Source of the DNA: Acidimicrobiales bacterium
Lineage (GTDB): Bacteria > Actinomycetota > Acidimicrobiia > Acidimicrobiales > RAAP-2
NCBI GenBank assembly: GCA_017883065.1
Contig: JADGOG010000002.1
Location: 1 to 55,242, forward strand
DNA length: 55,242 nucleotides
Direction of reading: 5' to 3'
In this document: positions 30,820-40,981 of the stretch, piece by piece
How the letters are laid out: the number at the start of each line of letters is the position of its first letter
Position numbering within the stretch: position 1 is the stretch's first letter
The notes under the pieces: generated by a model
Told to the model about the DNA's origin: nothing
The model's input: only the letters and a program-made list of their open reading frames with translations
The model's database searches: none
Made by a program: the position numbers and the translations under genes

Positions 30820-30916
30820 GCCGCACCGAGCAGGTCGGCCGCGGCCGGTCTGCCGATCGGACGATCCCGAGACCTCCCGGTGAACGGGGGAGAGGGCACG
30901 CACCTAGCATGGGTCC

Positions 30917-32161
30917 ATGGGACGAACGGCCTGGACCATCACCGAACGGCGGCCGACCCGCCAGATCCAGGTGGGCGGGGTGGCGGTCGGTGGCGGTGCA
31001 CCGGTCACCGTCCAGTCGATGACCACCACCAAGACGGCCGACGCCGAGGCCACGCTCACCCAGATCTACGCGCTGGCCGCTGCCGGTGCCGACCTGGTCC
31101 GATGCACGTGCAACGAGGAGGCGGCGGCGGAGGGCCTGGCCCGGATCGTGCCCCGCTCGCCGGTGCCGATCATCGCCGACATCCACTTCCACCACGAGAT
31201 GGCACTGGCGGCACTGGAGGCCGGTGTGCAGGGCCTCCGTCTCAATCCGGGCAACCTCCGCAAGGCCCATGAGATCAAGCAGGTGGCCGCCGAGGCCAAG
31301 GACCGGGGCGTCCCCATCCGCATCGGGGTCAACGCCGGATCCCTCCATCCCGAGCTGTACAAGCGGTTCGGAGGCGCCACGCCCGAGGCCCTGGTCGAGT
31401 CGGCACGCATGGAGCTGGCCTACTTCGCCGAGGTCGGATTCGAGGACGTCAAGATCTCGGTGAAGGCGTCGTCGGTCCCCTTGATGATCGAGTCGTACCG
31501 GCTGGCCTCGGAGACCTTCGACCACCCGCTCCACCTGGGTGTCACCGAGGCCGGGCCCCCTCCGGCCGGTCTGATCAAGGGAACCGCGGGGATCGCCACC
31601 CTGCTTGCCGAGGGGATCGGCGACACGATCCGATACTCGTTGACCGCCGACCCGGTTGAGGAGGCCCGTGCCGGCCGTCAGCTGCTCGAAGCTCTCGGCC
31701 TGCGGGAGCGCAAAGGGCTCGACCTGATCGCCTGCCCGAGCTGCGGCCGGGCGGAGATCGACGTCATCGCCGTGGCCAGTGCGGCCCAGAGCGCGTTGGA
31801 GAATCGCAACCTGCCGATCCAGGTGGCGGTCATGGGCTGTGTGGTCAACGGGCCGGGTGAAGCTCGCGAGGCCGACCTGGGCATCGCCGCCGGTCGCAAG
31901 CGGGGCCATCTGTTCATCAAGGGGAAGATCGTCCGGGTGGTCCCCGAGGACGAAATGGTGGAGGCACTGGTGGCCGAGGCTGAGAAGCTGGTGGCCGAAG
32001 GGGTGGAGGCCAGACTGGCCGCCGCCGACTCCGGGGCCGAGGCCGAGGCCGAGGCCGACCGGATGGCGCTGATCGACGCCAAAGGCGTCGACGCCAACGC
32101 GTCGGAGACCAAGGTCGAGCTGATCCGCAAGAAGTACGGGGGGGAGCACGACGAGACCTGA
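30917..32161 (+). CDS. ispG: 4-hydroxy-3-methylbut-2-enyl diphosphate synthase
   Basis: VQSMTTTKTADAEATLTQI, ADIHFHHEMALAALEAGVQGLRLNPGN, CPSCGRAEID, GCVVNGPGEAREADLGIA. Confidence 0.96.
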   Translation: MGRTAWTITERRPTRQIQVGGVAVGGGAPVTVQSMTTTKTADAEATLTQIYALAAAGADLVRCTCNEEAAAEGLARIVPRSPVPIIADIHFHHEMALAALEAGVQGLRLNPGNLRKAHEIKQVAAEAKDRGVPIRIGVNAGSLHPELYKRFGGATPEALVESARMELAYFAEVGFEDVKISVKASSVPLMIESYRLASETFDHPLHLGVTEAGPPPAGLIKGTAGIATLLAEGIGDTIRYSLTADPVEEARAGRQLLEALGLRERKGLDLIACPSCGRAEIDVIAVASAAQSALENRNLPIQVAVMGCVVNGPGEAREADLGIAAGRKRGHLFIKGKIVRVVPEDEMVEALVAEAEKLVAEGVEARLAAADSGAEAEAEADRMALIDAKGVDANASETKVELIRKKYGGEHDET

Positions 32162-32229
32162 ACGGCAGGCGGCCCGTCCGGACCGCCGCTCGGCGGTGGG
32201 CTGAGTCGGGGACAGTAGGATCGCCGACC

Positions 32230-33933
32230 ATGCGCATGTCCCGGTTGTTGGTCCGTACCCTGCGAGAGGCACCGGCCGATGCCGAGGTGGCCAGCCACCA
32301 GTTGCTGGTCCGGGCCGGCTACATCCGGAGGTTGGCCTCGGGTGTCTACACCTTCCTCCCCCTCGGACTGCGGGTCTTGCACCAGGTGGAGCGGGTGATC
32401 CGAGAAGAGCTCGATGCCGCCGGCTGTCAGGAGTTGCTGTTGCCTGCACTCCACCCCCTCGAGTTGTGGGAGCAGTCCGGCCGCGCCGCCCTCTTCGGGA
32501 GCGACGCGCTGCCGGCGATGACCGTGGACGCCCGCGGCGGCACCTTCGTGCTCGGCCCAACCCACGAGGAAGTGGTGACGGTGACCGTGGGCGCCGAGGT
32601 CGATTCCTACCGTCAGCTGCCGCTGACCGTGTACCAGATCCAGGTCAAGTTCCGCGACGAGGCCCGCCCCCGATTCGGCCTGCTGAGGACCCGTGAGCTG
32701 ATCATGGCCGACGCCTACTCCTTCGACGTCGACAAGGACGCCATGCAGTTCTCCTACCGGACGGTCTTCGACGCCTATCTGCGTATCTTCGGACGCCTCG
32801 GCCTCGACGTCACCCCGGTGGAAGCGGAGTCCGGAGCCATCGGCGGCGACGTCAACCATGAGTTCATGGTCCCCTCGGCGGTCGGGGAGGACGAGTTCGT
32901 CTCGTGCCCGTCCTGCGGATATGCGGCCAACGTGGAGGCTGCCACCCGCCGACTGCCCGAGCGCGTCGGCGGGTCCGGGGCGGCGCCGACGGACCTGGTC
33001 GAGCACCACACCCCGGGCCGTTCCGCCATCGCCGACGTGGTCGCCTACTTCGGCGACGACGTGACCGCGGCCGCGTTCCTCAAGAGCATGGCGGTGGTCG
33101 ATGCCGAAGGACGTCCTACCCTGTTGCTCGTGGCCGGCGACCGAGAGGCCCGGCTTCCCAGCGGGTGGCGCCTCTTCGATGATGCGGACTTCTCCGCCCA
33201 TTCGTCCCTGGTCAAGGGCTACATCGGCCCGATCGGGCAGCAGGCCGACGGTATCCGGGTGGTGGCCGACCTCGGAGTCGGCCGGGACGGGTCCTGGGTG
33301 GTCGGGGCCAACCGGGCGGACCACCACTTGGGAGGCGCTCTCCTCGACCGTGACTTCACGGTGGACGAGTGGGGTTCATTCGCCCAGGTGGTGACCGGTG
33401 ACCACTGTCCCCGTTGTGGTGAGGCGGTCCAGCTGGTGCGGTCGGTGGAGGCGGCGCACACGTTCCAGCTGGGATACAAGTACTCCGAGGTGATGCCCGG
33501 GTCGGACTTCGTGGCCGAGGACGGGAGCGAGGCGATCTTCTCGATGGGCTGTTACGGCCTGGGGGTGAGCCGCCTGCTGGCGGTCCTGGCCGAGGAGCAC
33601 CACGATGATCGGGGCCTGGCCTGGCCGACCGAGGCCGCTCCGTTCCAGATTCACCTGGCCGCGCTGGGCGCAGGCCGGTCTCCCGAGGTGGCCGAGGCCG
33701 CCGACCGGATCTACGACCAGCTGGTAGCCGGAGGGATCGAGGTCCTCTACGACGACCGCGACGTGTCCCCGGGGGTCAAGTTCGCCGATGCCGACCTGAT
33801 CGGAACGCCGGTCCGCCTGGTGGTGGGAGCCAAGGGCCTGGCCCGGGGCGTGGTCGAGTGGCGGTCGAGGACCTCCGGTGAGGAGCGTGAGCTGCCGGTC
33901 GACGCCACCGTGTCTGAGCTGGTGGGCAGCTAG
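32230..33933 (+). CDS. proS: Prolyl-tRNA synthetase, bacterial type
   Basis: MSRLLVRTLREAPADAEVASHQLLVRAGYIRRLASGVYTFLPLGLRVL, LGPTHEEVVT, FRDEARPRFGLLRTRELIMADAYSF. Confidence 0.95.
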   Translation: MRMSRLLVRTLREAPADAEVASHQLLVRAGYIRRLASGVYTFLPLGLRVLHQVERVIREELDAAGCQELLLPALHPLELWEQSGRAALFGSDALPAMTVDARGGTFVLGPTHEEVVTVTVGAEVDSYRQLPLTVYQIQVKFRDEARPRFGLLRTRELIMADAYSFDVDKDAMQFSYRTVFDAYLRIFGRLGLDVTPVEAESGAIGGDVNHEFMVPSAVGEDEFVSCPSCGYAANVEAATRRLPERVGGSGAAPTDLVEHHTPGRSAIADVVAYFGDDVTAAAFLKSMAVVDAEGRPTLLLVAGDREARLPSGWRLFDDADFSAHSSLVKGYIGPIGQQADGIRVVADLGVGRDGSWVVGANRADHHLGGALLDRDFTVDEWGSFAQVVTGDHCPRCGEAVQLVRSVEAAHTFQLGYKYSEVMPGSDFVAEDGSEAIFSMGCYGLGVSRLLAVLAEEHHDDRGLAWPTEAAPFQIHLAALGAGRSPEVAEAADRIYDQLVAGGIEVLYDDRDVSPGVKFADADLIGTPVRLVVGAKGLARGVVEWRSRTSGEERELPVDATVSELVGS

Positions 33934-33970
33934 CCACCCGGGTCCGCAGGGACCCTTGACGAGGGGTGGA

Positions 33971-34001
33971 GAAGGCCCCGGCGGAGTCGCCCGGGGCCTT
34001 C
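33971..34001 (+). terminator. Hairpin GAAGGCCCCGG-cggagtcgc-CCGGGGCCTTC downstream of proS
   Basis: Perfect 11-bp inverted repeat ~38 bp after the proS stop; no T-tract, so terminator function is not certain. Confidence 0.6.
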
Positions 34002-34008
34002 TGCGACG

Positions 34009-34038
34009 TTCACAATTCCGACACGGCGCTGCTATACT
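34009..34038 (+). promoter_or_regulatory. Putative vegetative promoter TTCACA-N18-TATACT for the rimP-nusA-infB operon
   Basis: Good -10 TATACT (34033-34038) and -35 TTCACA (34009-34014) just after the proS hairpin. Confidence 0.55.
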
Positions 34039-34078
34039 TTCTGATCTGCCGTTCGGTTGGAGTGAAGTGACGCTGTGG

Positions 34079-34109
34079 AAGCGTGGGCGGACAGCCCACG
34101 CTTTTGTTT
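34079..34109 (+). terminator. Intrinsic terminator in the rimP-nusA-infB leader
   Basis: AAGCGTGGGC-ggaca-GCCCACGCTT followed by TTGTTTT: perfect stem plus U-tract, ~40 nt downstream of the putative promoter. Confidence 0.8.
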
Positions 34110-34241
34110 TGGTCCGGAACACTCCGTGGACGGTAGGACAGAGGCATGAAACGCGAGGCATCGAACCGCTCGATGCATCAAAGATAGTGAAGACGCATCA
34201 GGCACTGCGAACGCACCGGATCCAGAGAGGAGGCAGCACCC

Positions 34242-34781
34242 ATGGTGGAGGAACTGATCATCGAACTCGAGCCGGTCATCGCCGCTGCCGACCTCGAGCT
34301 GGTCGACGTGGAGCTGCGCTCGGGAGTCCTGTTGGTCACGGTTGACCGTCCGGGTGGGGTGGATCTCGAAGCACTCACCGATGCCAACCGTGCCGTGTCG
34401 ACGGTGCTCGACGAGATCGATCCGATACCGGGTAAGTACACCCTCGAGGTCTCGAGCCCCGGGGTCGAGCGCCGGTTGCGTACGCCCGCCCATTTCGTCA
34501 AGGCGGTCGGCGAGACGGTCACCGTCAAGACTCGACCCCAGGTCCCCGGCGACCGGCGCCTACGGGGCCGCCTGGTGGGCGCCGACGATGACGGTCTCGA
34601 GTTGGAGGTCGACGGTGCGGAAACGCCGGTGCGGCTGGCCTATTCGGACATCGACAAGGCCCGCACGGTCTTCGTCTGGGGACCCGAGTCGCGCTCCAGG
34701 GGAACAAAGTCCAAGGCTTCCACCGCTCCCGGGGCCGGACAGTCGCAGACGTCGAAGAGGAAGCAGGTCGTAACCCCATGA
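34242..34781 (+). CDS. rimP: Ribosome maturation factor RimP
   Basis: LELVDVELRSGVLLVTVDRPGGVDLEALTDANRAVSTVLDEIDPIPGKYTLEVSSPGVERRLRTPAHF; upstream of nusA. Confidence 0.94.
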   Translation: MVEELIIELEPVIAAADLELVDVELRSGVLLVTVDRPGGVDLEALTDANRAVSTVLDEIDPIPGKYTLEVSSPGVERRLRTPAHFVKAVGETVTVKTRPQVPGDRRLRGRLVGADDDGLELEVDGAETPVRLAYSDIDKARTVFVWGPESRSRGTKSKASTAPGAGQSQTSKRKQVVTP

Positions 34782-36088
34782 GCAAGCCGAACTTCGAGTT
34801 CCTCGACGCCCTCGGCCAGATCGCACGCGACAAGGGCATCTCGGTCGAGACGCTGCTCGACGCGTTGGCCAACGCCCTGGTGGCGGCCTACAAGCGACGG
34901 CCCGATGCCGCCGAGGAGGCGGTCGTCACCATCGACCCCGAGTCGGGTGAGATCCGGGTCTACGGGCAGGAGCTCGACGAAGACGGGAACGTCACCCGGG
35001 AGTGGGACGACACGCCCGACGACTTCGGTCGGATCGCGGCGCAGACGGCCAAGCAGGTGATCCTCCAGCGGATCCGTGAGGTCGAGCGGGATCTCAAGTA
35101 CGAGGAGTACGCAGGTCGGGAAGGCGACATCGTCACCGGCATCGTCCAGCAGACCGACAACCGCTACACCCTGCTCGACCTGGGCAAGGTCGAGGCGCTG
35201 CTACCCCAGGCCGAGCAGGTCTCCTACGAGCGCTACGAGCACGGTGCCCGGTTGAAGGCCTACATCGTGGAGGTCCGCAAGACCACCAAGGGTCCTCAGA
35301 TCGTGGTCAGTCGAAGCCATCCGGGCCTGATCAAGCGGCTGTTCGAGCTCGAGGTGCCCGAGATCTCGTCGGGGGCAGTGGAGATCAAGGCGGCCGCCCG
35401 CGAGCCCGGGCACCGCACCAAGATCGCGGTGTGGTCGAACGATCCCAATGTCGATCCTGTCGGCGCCTGCGTGGGTGCCCGGGGATCGAGGGTGCGGATG
35501 GTCACCAACGAGCTGCGGGGCGAGCGGGTCGACGTGGTGCCGTTCTCCGACGATCCGGTGGAGCTGATCCAGTCGGCTCTGGCCCCGGCCCGGGTGCGTG
35601 AGGTCCGCCTCGACGACGAGTCGGGGACCGCCACGGTCATCGTGAGCGACTACCAGCTCTCGCTGGCCATCGGCAAGGAGGGCCAGAACGCCCGCCTGGC
35701 CGCCCGCCTGACCGGGTGGCGGATCGACATCAAGAGCGAGACGCAGTTGGCCGACGAGGAGTCGGGCTATGCCGGCGAAGAGTGGGCCGAGGGCGAGTGG
35801 ATCCAGAACGAGGCCGGCGAGATGGTGTGGCAGCCGGCCGAGGGCGGCACTGCAGTGTCGGCCACCGAATGGTCCCAGGGTGCCGATGGTGCCGAAGGCG
35901 GTCCCGACGGGGGTTCGTCGGACAGCGCAGCCTCGGATGCCGCACCGAAGGAGAGTGCGGAGGACGTGGCGCCCGAGCAGTCGCCCTCGCCGGTCACCCA
36001 AGATGCACCGGTGGTCGAAGGGGTGAGTGTCGACGTGGCCGCCGGCGGTGGGCCGGGCGGAGACGAAGGCGGGGAGGCTCCGGCATAG
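34778..36088 (+). CDS. nusA: Transcription termination/antitermination protein NusA
   Basis: LDALGQIARDKGISVETLLDALANALVAAYKR; S1 domain; KH region GACVGARGSRVRMVTNELRGERVDVV and SLAIGKEGQNARLAARLTGWRIDIKSE. Confidence 0.96.
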   Translation: MSKPNFEFLDALGQIARDKGISVETLLDALANALVAAYKRRPDAAEEAVVTIDPESGEIRVYGQELDEDGNVTREWDDTPDDFGRIAAQTAKQVILQRIREVERDLKYEEYAGREGDIVTGIVQQTDNRYTLLDLGKVEALLPQAEQVSYERYEHGARLKAYIVEVRKTTKGPQIVVSRSHPGLIKRLFELEVPEISSGAVEIKAAAREPGHRTKIAVWSNDPNVDPVGACVGARGSRVRMVTNELRGERVDVVPFSDDPVELIQSALAPARVREVRLDDESGTATVIVSDYQLSLAIGKEGQNARLAARLTGWRIDIKSETQLADEESGYAGEEWAEGEWIQNEAGEMVWQPAEGGTAVSATEWSQGADGAEGGPDGGSSDSAASDAAPKESAEDVAPEQSPSPVTQDAPVVEGVSVDVAAGGGPGGDEGGEAPA

Positions 36089-36378
36089 CACCCATCCGGA
36101 CCTGCATCGGCTGTCGGCGCACCGGCGACACCGATCAGCTGGTCAGGGTGGTCCGGGACGCTGACGGATCTCTGGCCATCGGCAGGAGTCGGCCGGGCCG
36201 CGGGGCCTGGTTGTGCCGGGACCGGCCCGAGTGTGTCGAGCTGGCCGAAAAGCGGCGAGCGTTCGAGAGGGCTCTGCGGGGCCCGGTCGGACGCACCGAG
36301 GTGGAACAGTTGAGGAACGAACTCCGAAGGGAGTCCGGCAGTGGTTCACCAATGGGCTCGGAGGATCGGGTCCTGTGA
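36085..36378 (+). CDS. ylxR: YlxR family (DUF448) RNA-binding protein
   Basis: IRTCIGCRRTGDTDQLVRVVRDADGSLAIGRSRPGRGAWLCRDRPECVELAEKRRAFERALR between nusA and infB; start codon uncertain. Confidence 0.83.
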   Translation: MAPIRTCIGCRRTGDTDQLVRVVRDADGSLAIGRSRPGRGAWLCRDRPECVELAEKRRAFERALRGPVGRTEVEQLRNELRRESGSGSPMGSEDRVL

Positions 36379-36446
36379 TGTGCGAGGATAGAGGGTCGTA
36401 TGTGCGTATCGGCACCTACGACGTGAAGGAAGGGCAGTAACAGCCG

Positions 36447-39400
36447 TTGCCGAAGAAGATCCGGGTATACGAGCTCGCCCACGAGCTCGGCCTGACCAAT
36501 AAAGAAGCGCTTGACCTGTGCCTGTCCCTCGGGATGGGGGTCAAGAGCCACTCGTCGTCCATCGAGGACGCGCAGGCGGACCGCGCCCGTCGGAAGGCCG
36601 ACCGCGAGGGACTCCGCCGTCCGGTGCAGCCCGGGGAGCCCGAGGCTCCCACCAAGAAGGCGTCCGCCGCCAAGAAGGCGGCGGCGAAGAAGGCCGCTCC
36701 GTCCACCACCTCGAGCGGCTCGACGGCACCCGCCGGAGACCCGGGCGTGGCCCCGATCGGTGACGATGCCGGCACCTCGGGATCACCAACCCCGCCACCC
36801 GTCAAGCGGACCGGTGCACGGCTGATCACCAGTCGACCGGCCTCCGAACAGCCCGCCGCCTCCGCTCCGGCACCGGCGCGGGCACCTGCCCCCTCCGCCC
36901 CGACGCCCCCGCCCATCGCGCCTGCGGCCAGCGCGGCAGCCCCTGCACGGCCGACAGCCCCGATGCCTGCTCCAGCACCGAGCCAGGTTGCAGTCCCCGC
37001 GGCTGCTCCGGCTGCTCCGGCTGCTCCGGCTGCTCCGGCTGCTCCGGCTGCTCCGGCTGCTCCAGCCCCAGCCCCGGCTCCGGCCCCGGCTGCCGCAGCA
37101 TTGGTGTCCCCGGCCCCACCGGTCGCATCGGCCCCGCCCGCTGCCGCTGCCGCTCCTGGCCCAGCACCGCTCCCGGCATCTGCTCCCGCCGCACAGGCCA
37201 CTCCGCCCACGCCGGCAGCTGCCGCTCCGCCGGCACCCGCTGTGGCCACACCCACGCCCCCCTCGGCCCCGGCCCGCCCGCCGACCAGCGCTTCGGGACG
37301 GGCGATCCCGCCGCCCCCCGGCGGCCCGCCTCGGTCGGTGACCGGCAAGCCCATTCCACCCCCGCCCGGATCAGGAGGCCGGAGGCCTCCGCCCGGAGGT
37401 ACCCGTCCCGGTGGCTCCAGCGGATTCGCAGGACGATCGGGAGGACCGGCCAGCGGTGGCCGGCCCGCCGGCGGCGGCACACGTACCGGTGGACCCGGTG
37501 GCAGTTCCGGAGGGGGCTTCGGTGCCCGCCCGGGCGGCGCCACCGGCGGTGGCTACGGCGGTGGACGACCCGGCGGTGGACCAGGCGGCGGCCCCGGCGG
37601 CCCCGGCGGCGGACGTGGCGGTCCTGGTGTCGGTCGTGGCCGGCCCAACCAGCGACGCCCTCGTCGTCGGCGCCGCAACCTCGAGGAGCTCGAGCCGACC
37701 CAGCTCACCGCATACGCGCCCTCGACGGCACCGGTGCCCGACTCCGAGGTCATCATCGAGCGCGGCTCGACGGCCAGGGACCTCGGTCCCAAGCTCAACC
37801 GCTCGGCCGGGGACGTCATCCGCTTCCTGCTGCTGCAGGGGGAGATGGTCACGGCCACCCAGTCACTGACCGACGACATGATCGAACTGTTCGCTGCCGA
37901 ACTCGGCGCCGAGGTGCGTCTGGTCGATCCGGGTGAAGAGCGCGAAGCCGAGCTCCTGGCCAAGTTCTTCGACGATGACGAGGAGGAAGAGGACGAGGAC
38001 GAGCTCCGGCCGAGGCCTCCGGTGGTGACGGTCATGGGTCACGTCGACCACGGCAAGACCCTCCTGCTCGACCGGATCCGCTCGGCCAACGTGGTCGCTG
38101 GCGAAGCCGGTGGCATCACCCAGCACATCGGCGCCTACCAGGTGGAGTGGAACGATCACCCGATCACCTTCATCGACACGCCGGGCCACGAGGCGTTCAC
38201 CGCCATGCGGGCCCGTGGTGCCGAGGTCACCGACATCGTGGTTCTGGTGGTGGCGGCCGACGACGGGGTGATGCCCCAGACCATCGAGGCCATCGACCAC
38301 GCCAAGGCCGCCGACGTGCCGATCATCGTGGCCGTCAACAAGATCGACCGCGAGGAGGCCGACCCAAACCGGGTCCTCCAGCAGCTGTCCGAGCATGGGC
38401 TGGTTCCCGAGGCCTGGGGCGGGGACACCATCGCCGTCGAGGTCTCCGCGCTGCAGTCCCTCGGGATCGAGGACCTGCTCGAGCAGATCGTGCTGGTGGC
38501 CGAGATCGAGGAGCTGGTGGCCACCCCCGAGGGTCGTGCCCGAGGCATCGTCCTCGAGGCCGAGCTGGAGATCGGCCGCGGCCCGGTGGCCTCGGTCATC
38601 GTCGAGCGCGGCACCCTCCGGGTGGGCGACCCGATCGTGGCCGGAGCGGCCTGGGGCAAGGTCAAGGCACTGGTCGATGACCATGGCGAGCACATCAAGG
38701 AGGCCCCGCCCTCCACACCGGTCCAGGTGCTCGGGTTCTCCGAGCCGCCGGAAGCAGGCGACGAGTTCCGGGTGGCCCCCGAGCTGGCCCAGGCCCGCAC
38801 GATCGGCGAGGCCCGTGCCCACCGGTACCGGGTGGCCGGACATGTGCCCGCAGCCACCTCCGCTCTGGGCGGAGCCAAGCTCGAGGATCTGTTCGAGCAG
38901 ATCCAACGCGGCGAGACGGCCACGCTGAACCTCATCTTGAAGGCCGACGTGCGCGGATCCCTGGAGGCGGTCACCGAGAGCCTTCGCAAGCTCGAGCGGG
39001 ACGATGTCAAGCTCAGCTTCGTTCACCGCGGCGTGGGTGGGATCACCGAGTCCGACGTGGAACTCGCCCAGGCATCGGCGGCCACCATCATCGGGTTCAA
39101 TGTGAGACCCGATCGACGGAGCCGCGAGATGGCGGTCAAGTCCGATGTGGAGATCCGTACCTACGAGATCATCTACAAGCTGCTCGAGGACCTCGAGGCG
39201 GCCATGCTCGGACTGCTCTCACCGGTCTACGAGGAAGTGGTCACCGGCGAGGCCGAGGTGCGACAGGTCTTCCGGGTGCCGCGGATCGGCGCCATCGCCG
39301 GTTGCTACGTGCGTGAGGGTGTCATCACCCGCGGGTCCAAGGTCCGGTTCCTGCGGGAGGGCGTGGTCATCTGGAAGGGTGCCATCACCTCACTGCGTCG

Positions 39401-39527
39401 GTTCAAGGAAGATGCCCGCGAGGTGCAGGCCGGCTTCGAGTGCGGTATCGGCCTGTCCGACTACCAGGACCTCAAGGACGGCGACATCATCGAGACCTAC
39501 GACGAGCGGGAGATCCCCCGCACCTAG
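36447..39527 (+). CDS. infB: Translation initiation factor IF-2
   Basis: [44 protein letters not shown]; Pro/Ala and Gly-rich linker; GTPase [19 protein letters not shown]...[24 protein letters not shown]. Confidence 0.96.
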   Translation: MPKKIRVYELAHELGLTNKEALDLCLSLGMGVKSHSSSIEDAQADRARRKADREGLRRPVQPGEPEAPTKKASAAKKAAAKKAAPSTTSSGSTAPAGDPGVAPIGDDAGTSGSPTPPPVKRTGARLITSRPASEQPAASAPAPARAPAPSAPTPPPIAPAASAAAPARPTAPMPAPAPSQVAVPAAAPAAPAAPAAPAAPAAPAAPAPAPAPAPAAAALVSPAPPVASAPPAAAAAPGPAPLPASAPAAQATPPTPAAAAPPAPAVATPTPPSAPARPPTSASGRAIPPPPGGPPRSVTGKPIPPPPGSGGRRPPPGGTRPGGSSGFAGRSGGPASGGRPAGGGTRTGGPGGSSGGGFGARPGGATGGGYGGGRPGGGPGGGPGGPGGGRGGPGVGRGRPNQRRPRRRRRNLEELEPTQLTAYAPSTAPVPDSEVIIERGSTARDLGPKLNRSAGDVIRFLLLQGEMVTATQSLTDDMIELFAAELGAEVRLVDPGEEREAELLAKFFDDDEEEEDEDELRPRPPVVTVMGHVDHGKTLLLDRIRSANVVAGEAGGITQHIGAYQVEWNDHPITFIDTPGHEAFTAMRARGAEVTDIVVLVVAADDGVMPQTIEAIDHAKAADVPIIVAVNKIDREEADPNRVLQQLSEHGLVPEAWGGDTIAVEVSALQSLGIEDLLEQIVLVAEIEELVATPEGRARGIVLEAELEIGRGPVASVIVERGTLRVGDPIVAGAAWGKVKALVDDHGEHIKEAPPSTPVQVLGFSEPPEAGDEFRVAPELAQARTIGEARAHRYRVAGHVPAATSALGGAKLEDLFEQIQRGETATLNLILKADVRGSLEAVTESLRKLERDDVKLSFVHRGVGGITESDVELAQASAATIIGFNVRPDRRSREMAVKSDVEIRTYEIIYKLLEDLEAAMLGLLSPVYEEVVTGEAEVRQVFRVPRIGAIAGCYVREGVITRGSKVRFLREGVVIWKGAITSLRRFKEDAREVQAGFECGIGLSDYQDLKDGDIIETYDEREIPRT
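37000..37062 (+). repeat. 9-bp tandem repeat (GGCTGCTCC)n inside infB
   Basis: ggctgctcc repeated in tandem, encoding (PAA)n of the IF-2 linker. Confidence 0.85.
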
Positions 39528-39589
39528 GGATGCGCCCGCCCGGTGTCGGGTGGGCGGCGCGCAGACATGGTGATGGGAGTGGAGGAGCA

Positions 39590-40015
39590 GTGGCCAGTCG
39601 TCGGCAGGACAATCGGGGCGTCGCCCCCTACCCGCGCTCGCTCCGGGTCAACCAGGTCCTCCGCCAGGTGCTGGCCGAGGAGCTGGAACGGCTGGCCGAC
39701 GCCGACGAGCGTCTCCGCCTGGTCACGGTGACCGCGGTGGACACGTCGGCCGACCTGCGCCACGCCACCGTCTACCTCAGTTCGCTCTCCGAGGATGCAG
39801 ACGACGCCCTCGTCGAGCGGCGGACCCAGCTCCAGCGGGCGCTCGGCCGCCAGGTGCGGATGAAGCGGACTCCCCAACTCGAGTTCGCCGTGGATCCCGC
39901 GGTGGTGGCCGGCGGTCGGGTCGAGGACGCCCTGCGTCGGATCCGCAACAGCGCGGAGTCCGCTGACGATGATGCGGAGCCGGACGGCGGCGGTGCGGGG
40001 GATCCGCGCCGGTGA
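39590..40015 (+). CDS. rbfA: Ribosome-binding factor A
   Basis: RSLRVNQVLRQVLAEELERLAD...DLRHATVYLSSL...RMKRTPQLEFAVDPAV; GTG start at 39590. Confidence 0.93.
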   Translation: MASRRQDNRGVAPYPRSLRVNQVLRQVLAEELERLADADERLRLVTVTAVDTSADLRHATVYLSSLSEDADDALVERRTQLQRALGRQVRMKRTPQLEFAVDPAVVAGGRVEDALRRIRNSAESADDDAEPDGGGAGDPRR

Positions 40016-40905
40016 GTTCCGCCGATGCAGGCCAGGTGACCGGTCTGGTCGTGGTGGACAAGGAAGCCGGCTGGACCTCGCACGATGTGGTCGCCCGATG
40101 TCGGAGGATCTTCGGACAGAGGAGGGTCGGCCATGCGGGGACCCTCGACCCTGATGCCACCGGCGTGCTCCTGGTGGGTCTGGGCCGTGCCACACGCCTG
40201 ATGCGGTTCCTCACCGCCCTGCCCAAGACGTACGAGGGGGAGGTGGTGCTCGGCACCTCCACCTCCACGCTGGACGCCTCCGGGGAGGTGACCGGGACCT
40301 GGGACATGTCCGAGGTGAGCCTGGCCGACGTGCGTAGCGCGGCAGAGGCGTTGACCGGGCCGATCGACCAGGTTCCCCCCATGGTGTCGGCGGTCAAGGT
40401 GGACGGGCGACGCCTGCATGCCCTTGCTCGCGAGGGGATCGAGGTGGAGCGCAAGGCCCGCCCGGTCGTCGTCCACCGGTTCGAGGTGGCACCGGGCCTG
40501 ACCCCAGGGGTGTTCCGGATCGAGGTCGAGTGCTCGTCGGGCACCTACATCCGGGTGCTGGCCGCTGACCTGGGTGCCGCGCTCGGCGGGGGCGCCCACC
40601 TCAGGAACCTCCGTCGGACACGGATCGGCTCGTTCACCGTCGAGGACGCCCGTCCGGTGGACGAGTTGACGCCGGCGGTGGTCCTCACACCCGCCCAGGC
40701 CCTCCGGGACCTCGACCAGGTGGTGGTGCCGCGTGGTGTCCATCAGCACGTCGCCCGCGGCCTTCCGCTCGACCGGGTCCCGCTCGGGATCACCGGGGAC
40801 GGGCCATGGGGCCTGGTCGACGAGGGTCACCGTCTGTTGGCCGTCTACGAGGCCACCGACACGGATCGGATCCGGCCGGCGGTGGTCCTGGTGTCGGCAG
40901 GGTGA
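40012..40905 (+). CDS. truB: tRNA pseudouridine(55) synthase
   Basis: LVVVDKEAGWTSHDVVARCRRIFGQRRVGHAGTLDPDATGVLLVGLGRATRL. Confidence 0.95.
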   Translation: MSSADAGQVTGLVVVDKEAGWTSHDVVARCRRIFGQRRVGHAGTLDPDATGVLLVGLGRATRLMRFLTALPKTYEGEVVLGTSTSTLDASGEVTGTWDMSEVSLADVRSAAEALTGPIDQVPPMVSAVKVDGRRLHALAREGIEVERKARPVVVHRFEVAPGLTPGVFRIEVECSSGTYIRVLAADLGAALGGGAHLRNLRRTRIGSFTVEDARPVDELTPAVVLTPAQALRDLDQVVVPRGVHQHVARGLPLDRVPLGITGDGPWGLVDEGHRLLAVYEATDTDRIRPAVVLVSAG

Positions 40906-40981
40906 GCCGCGATGCGACGGTGGTCACCGCACGCAGACGAAGGGGTGCCGGCCGGCGCGAGTGCGGCGGTACTCTTCCACA

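Noticed and set aside
30812-33327. Overlapping minus-strand ORFs of 582 and 549 aa
   Set aside because: Antisense to ispG and proS, whose protein families are unambiguous on the plus strand.
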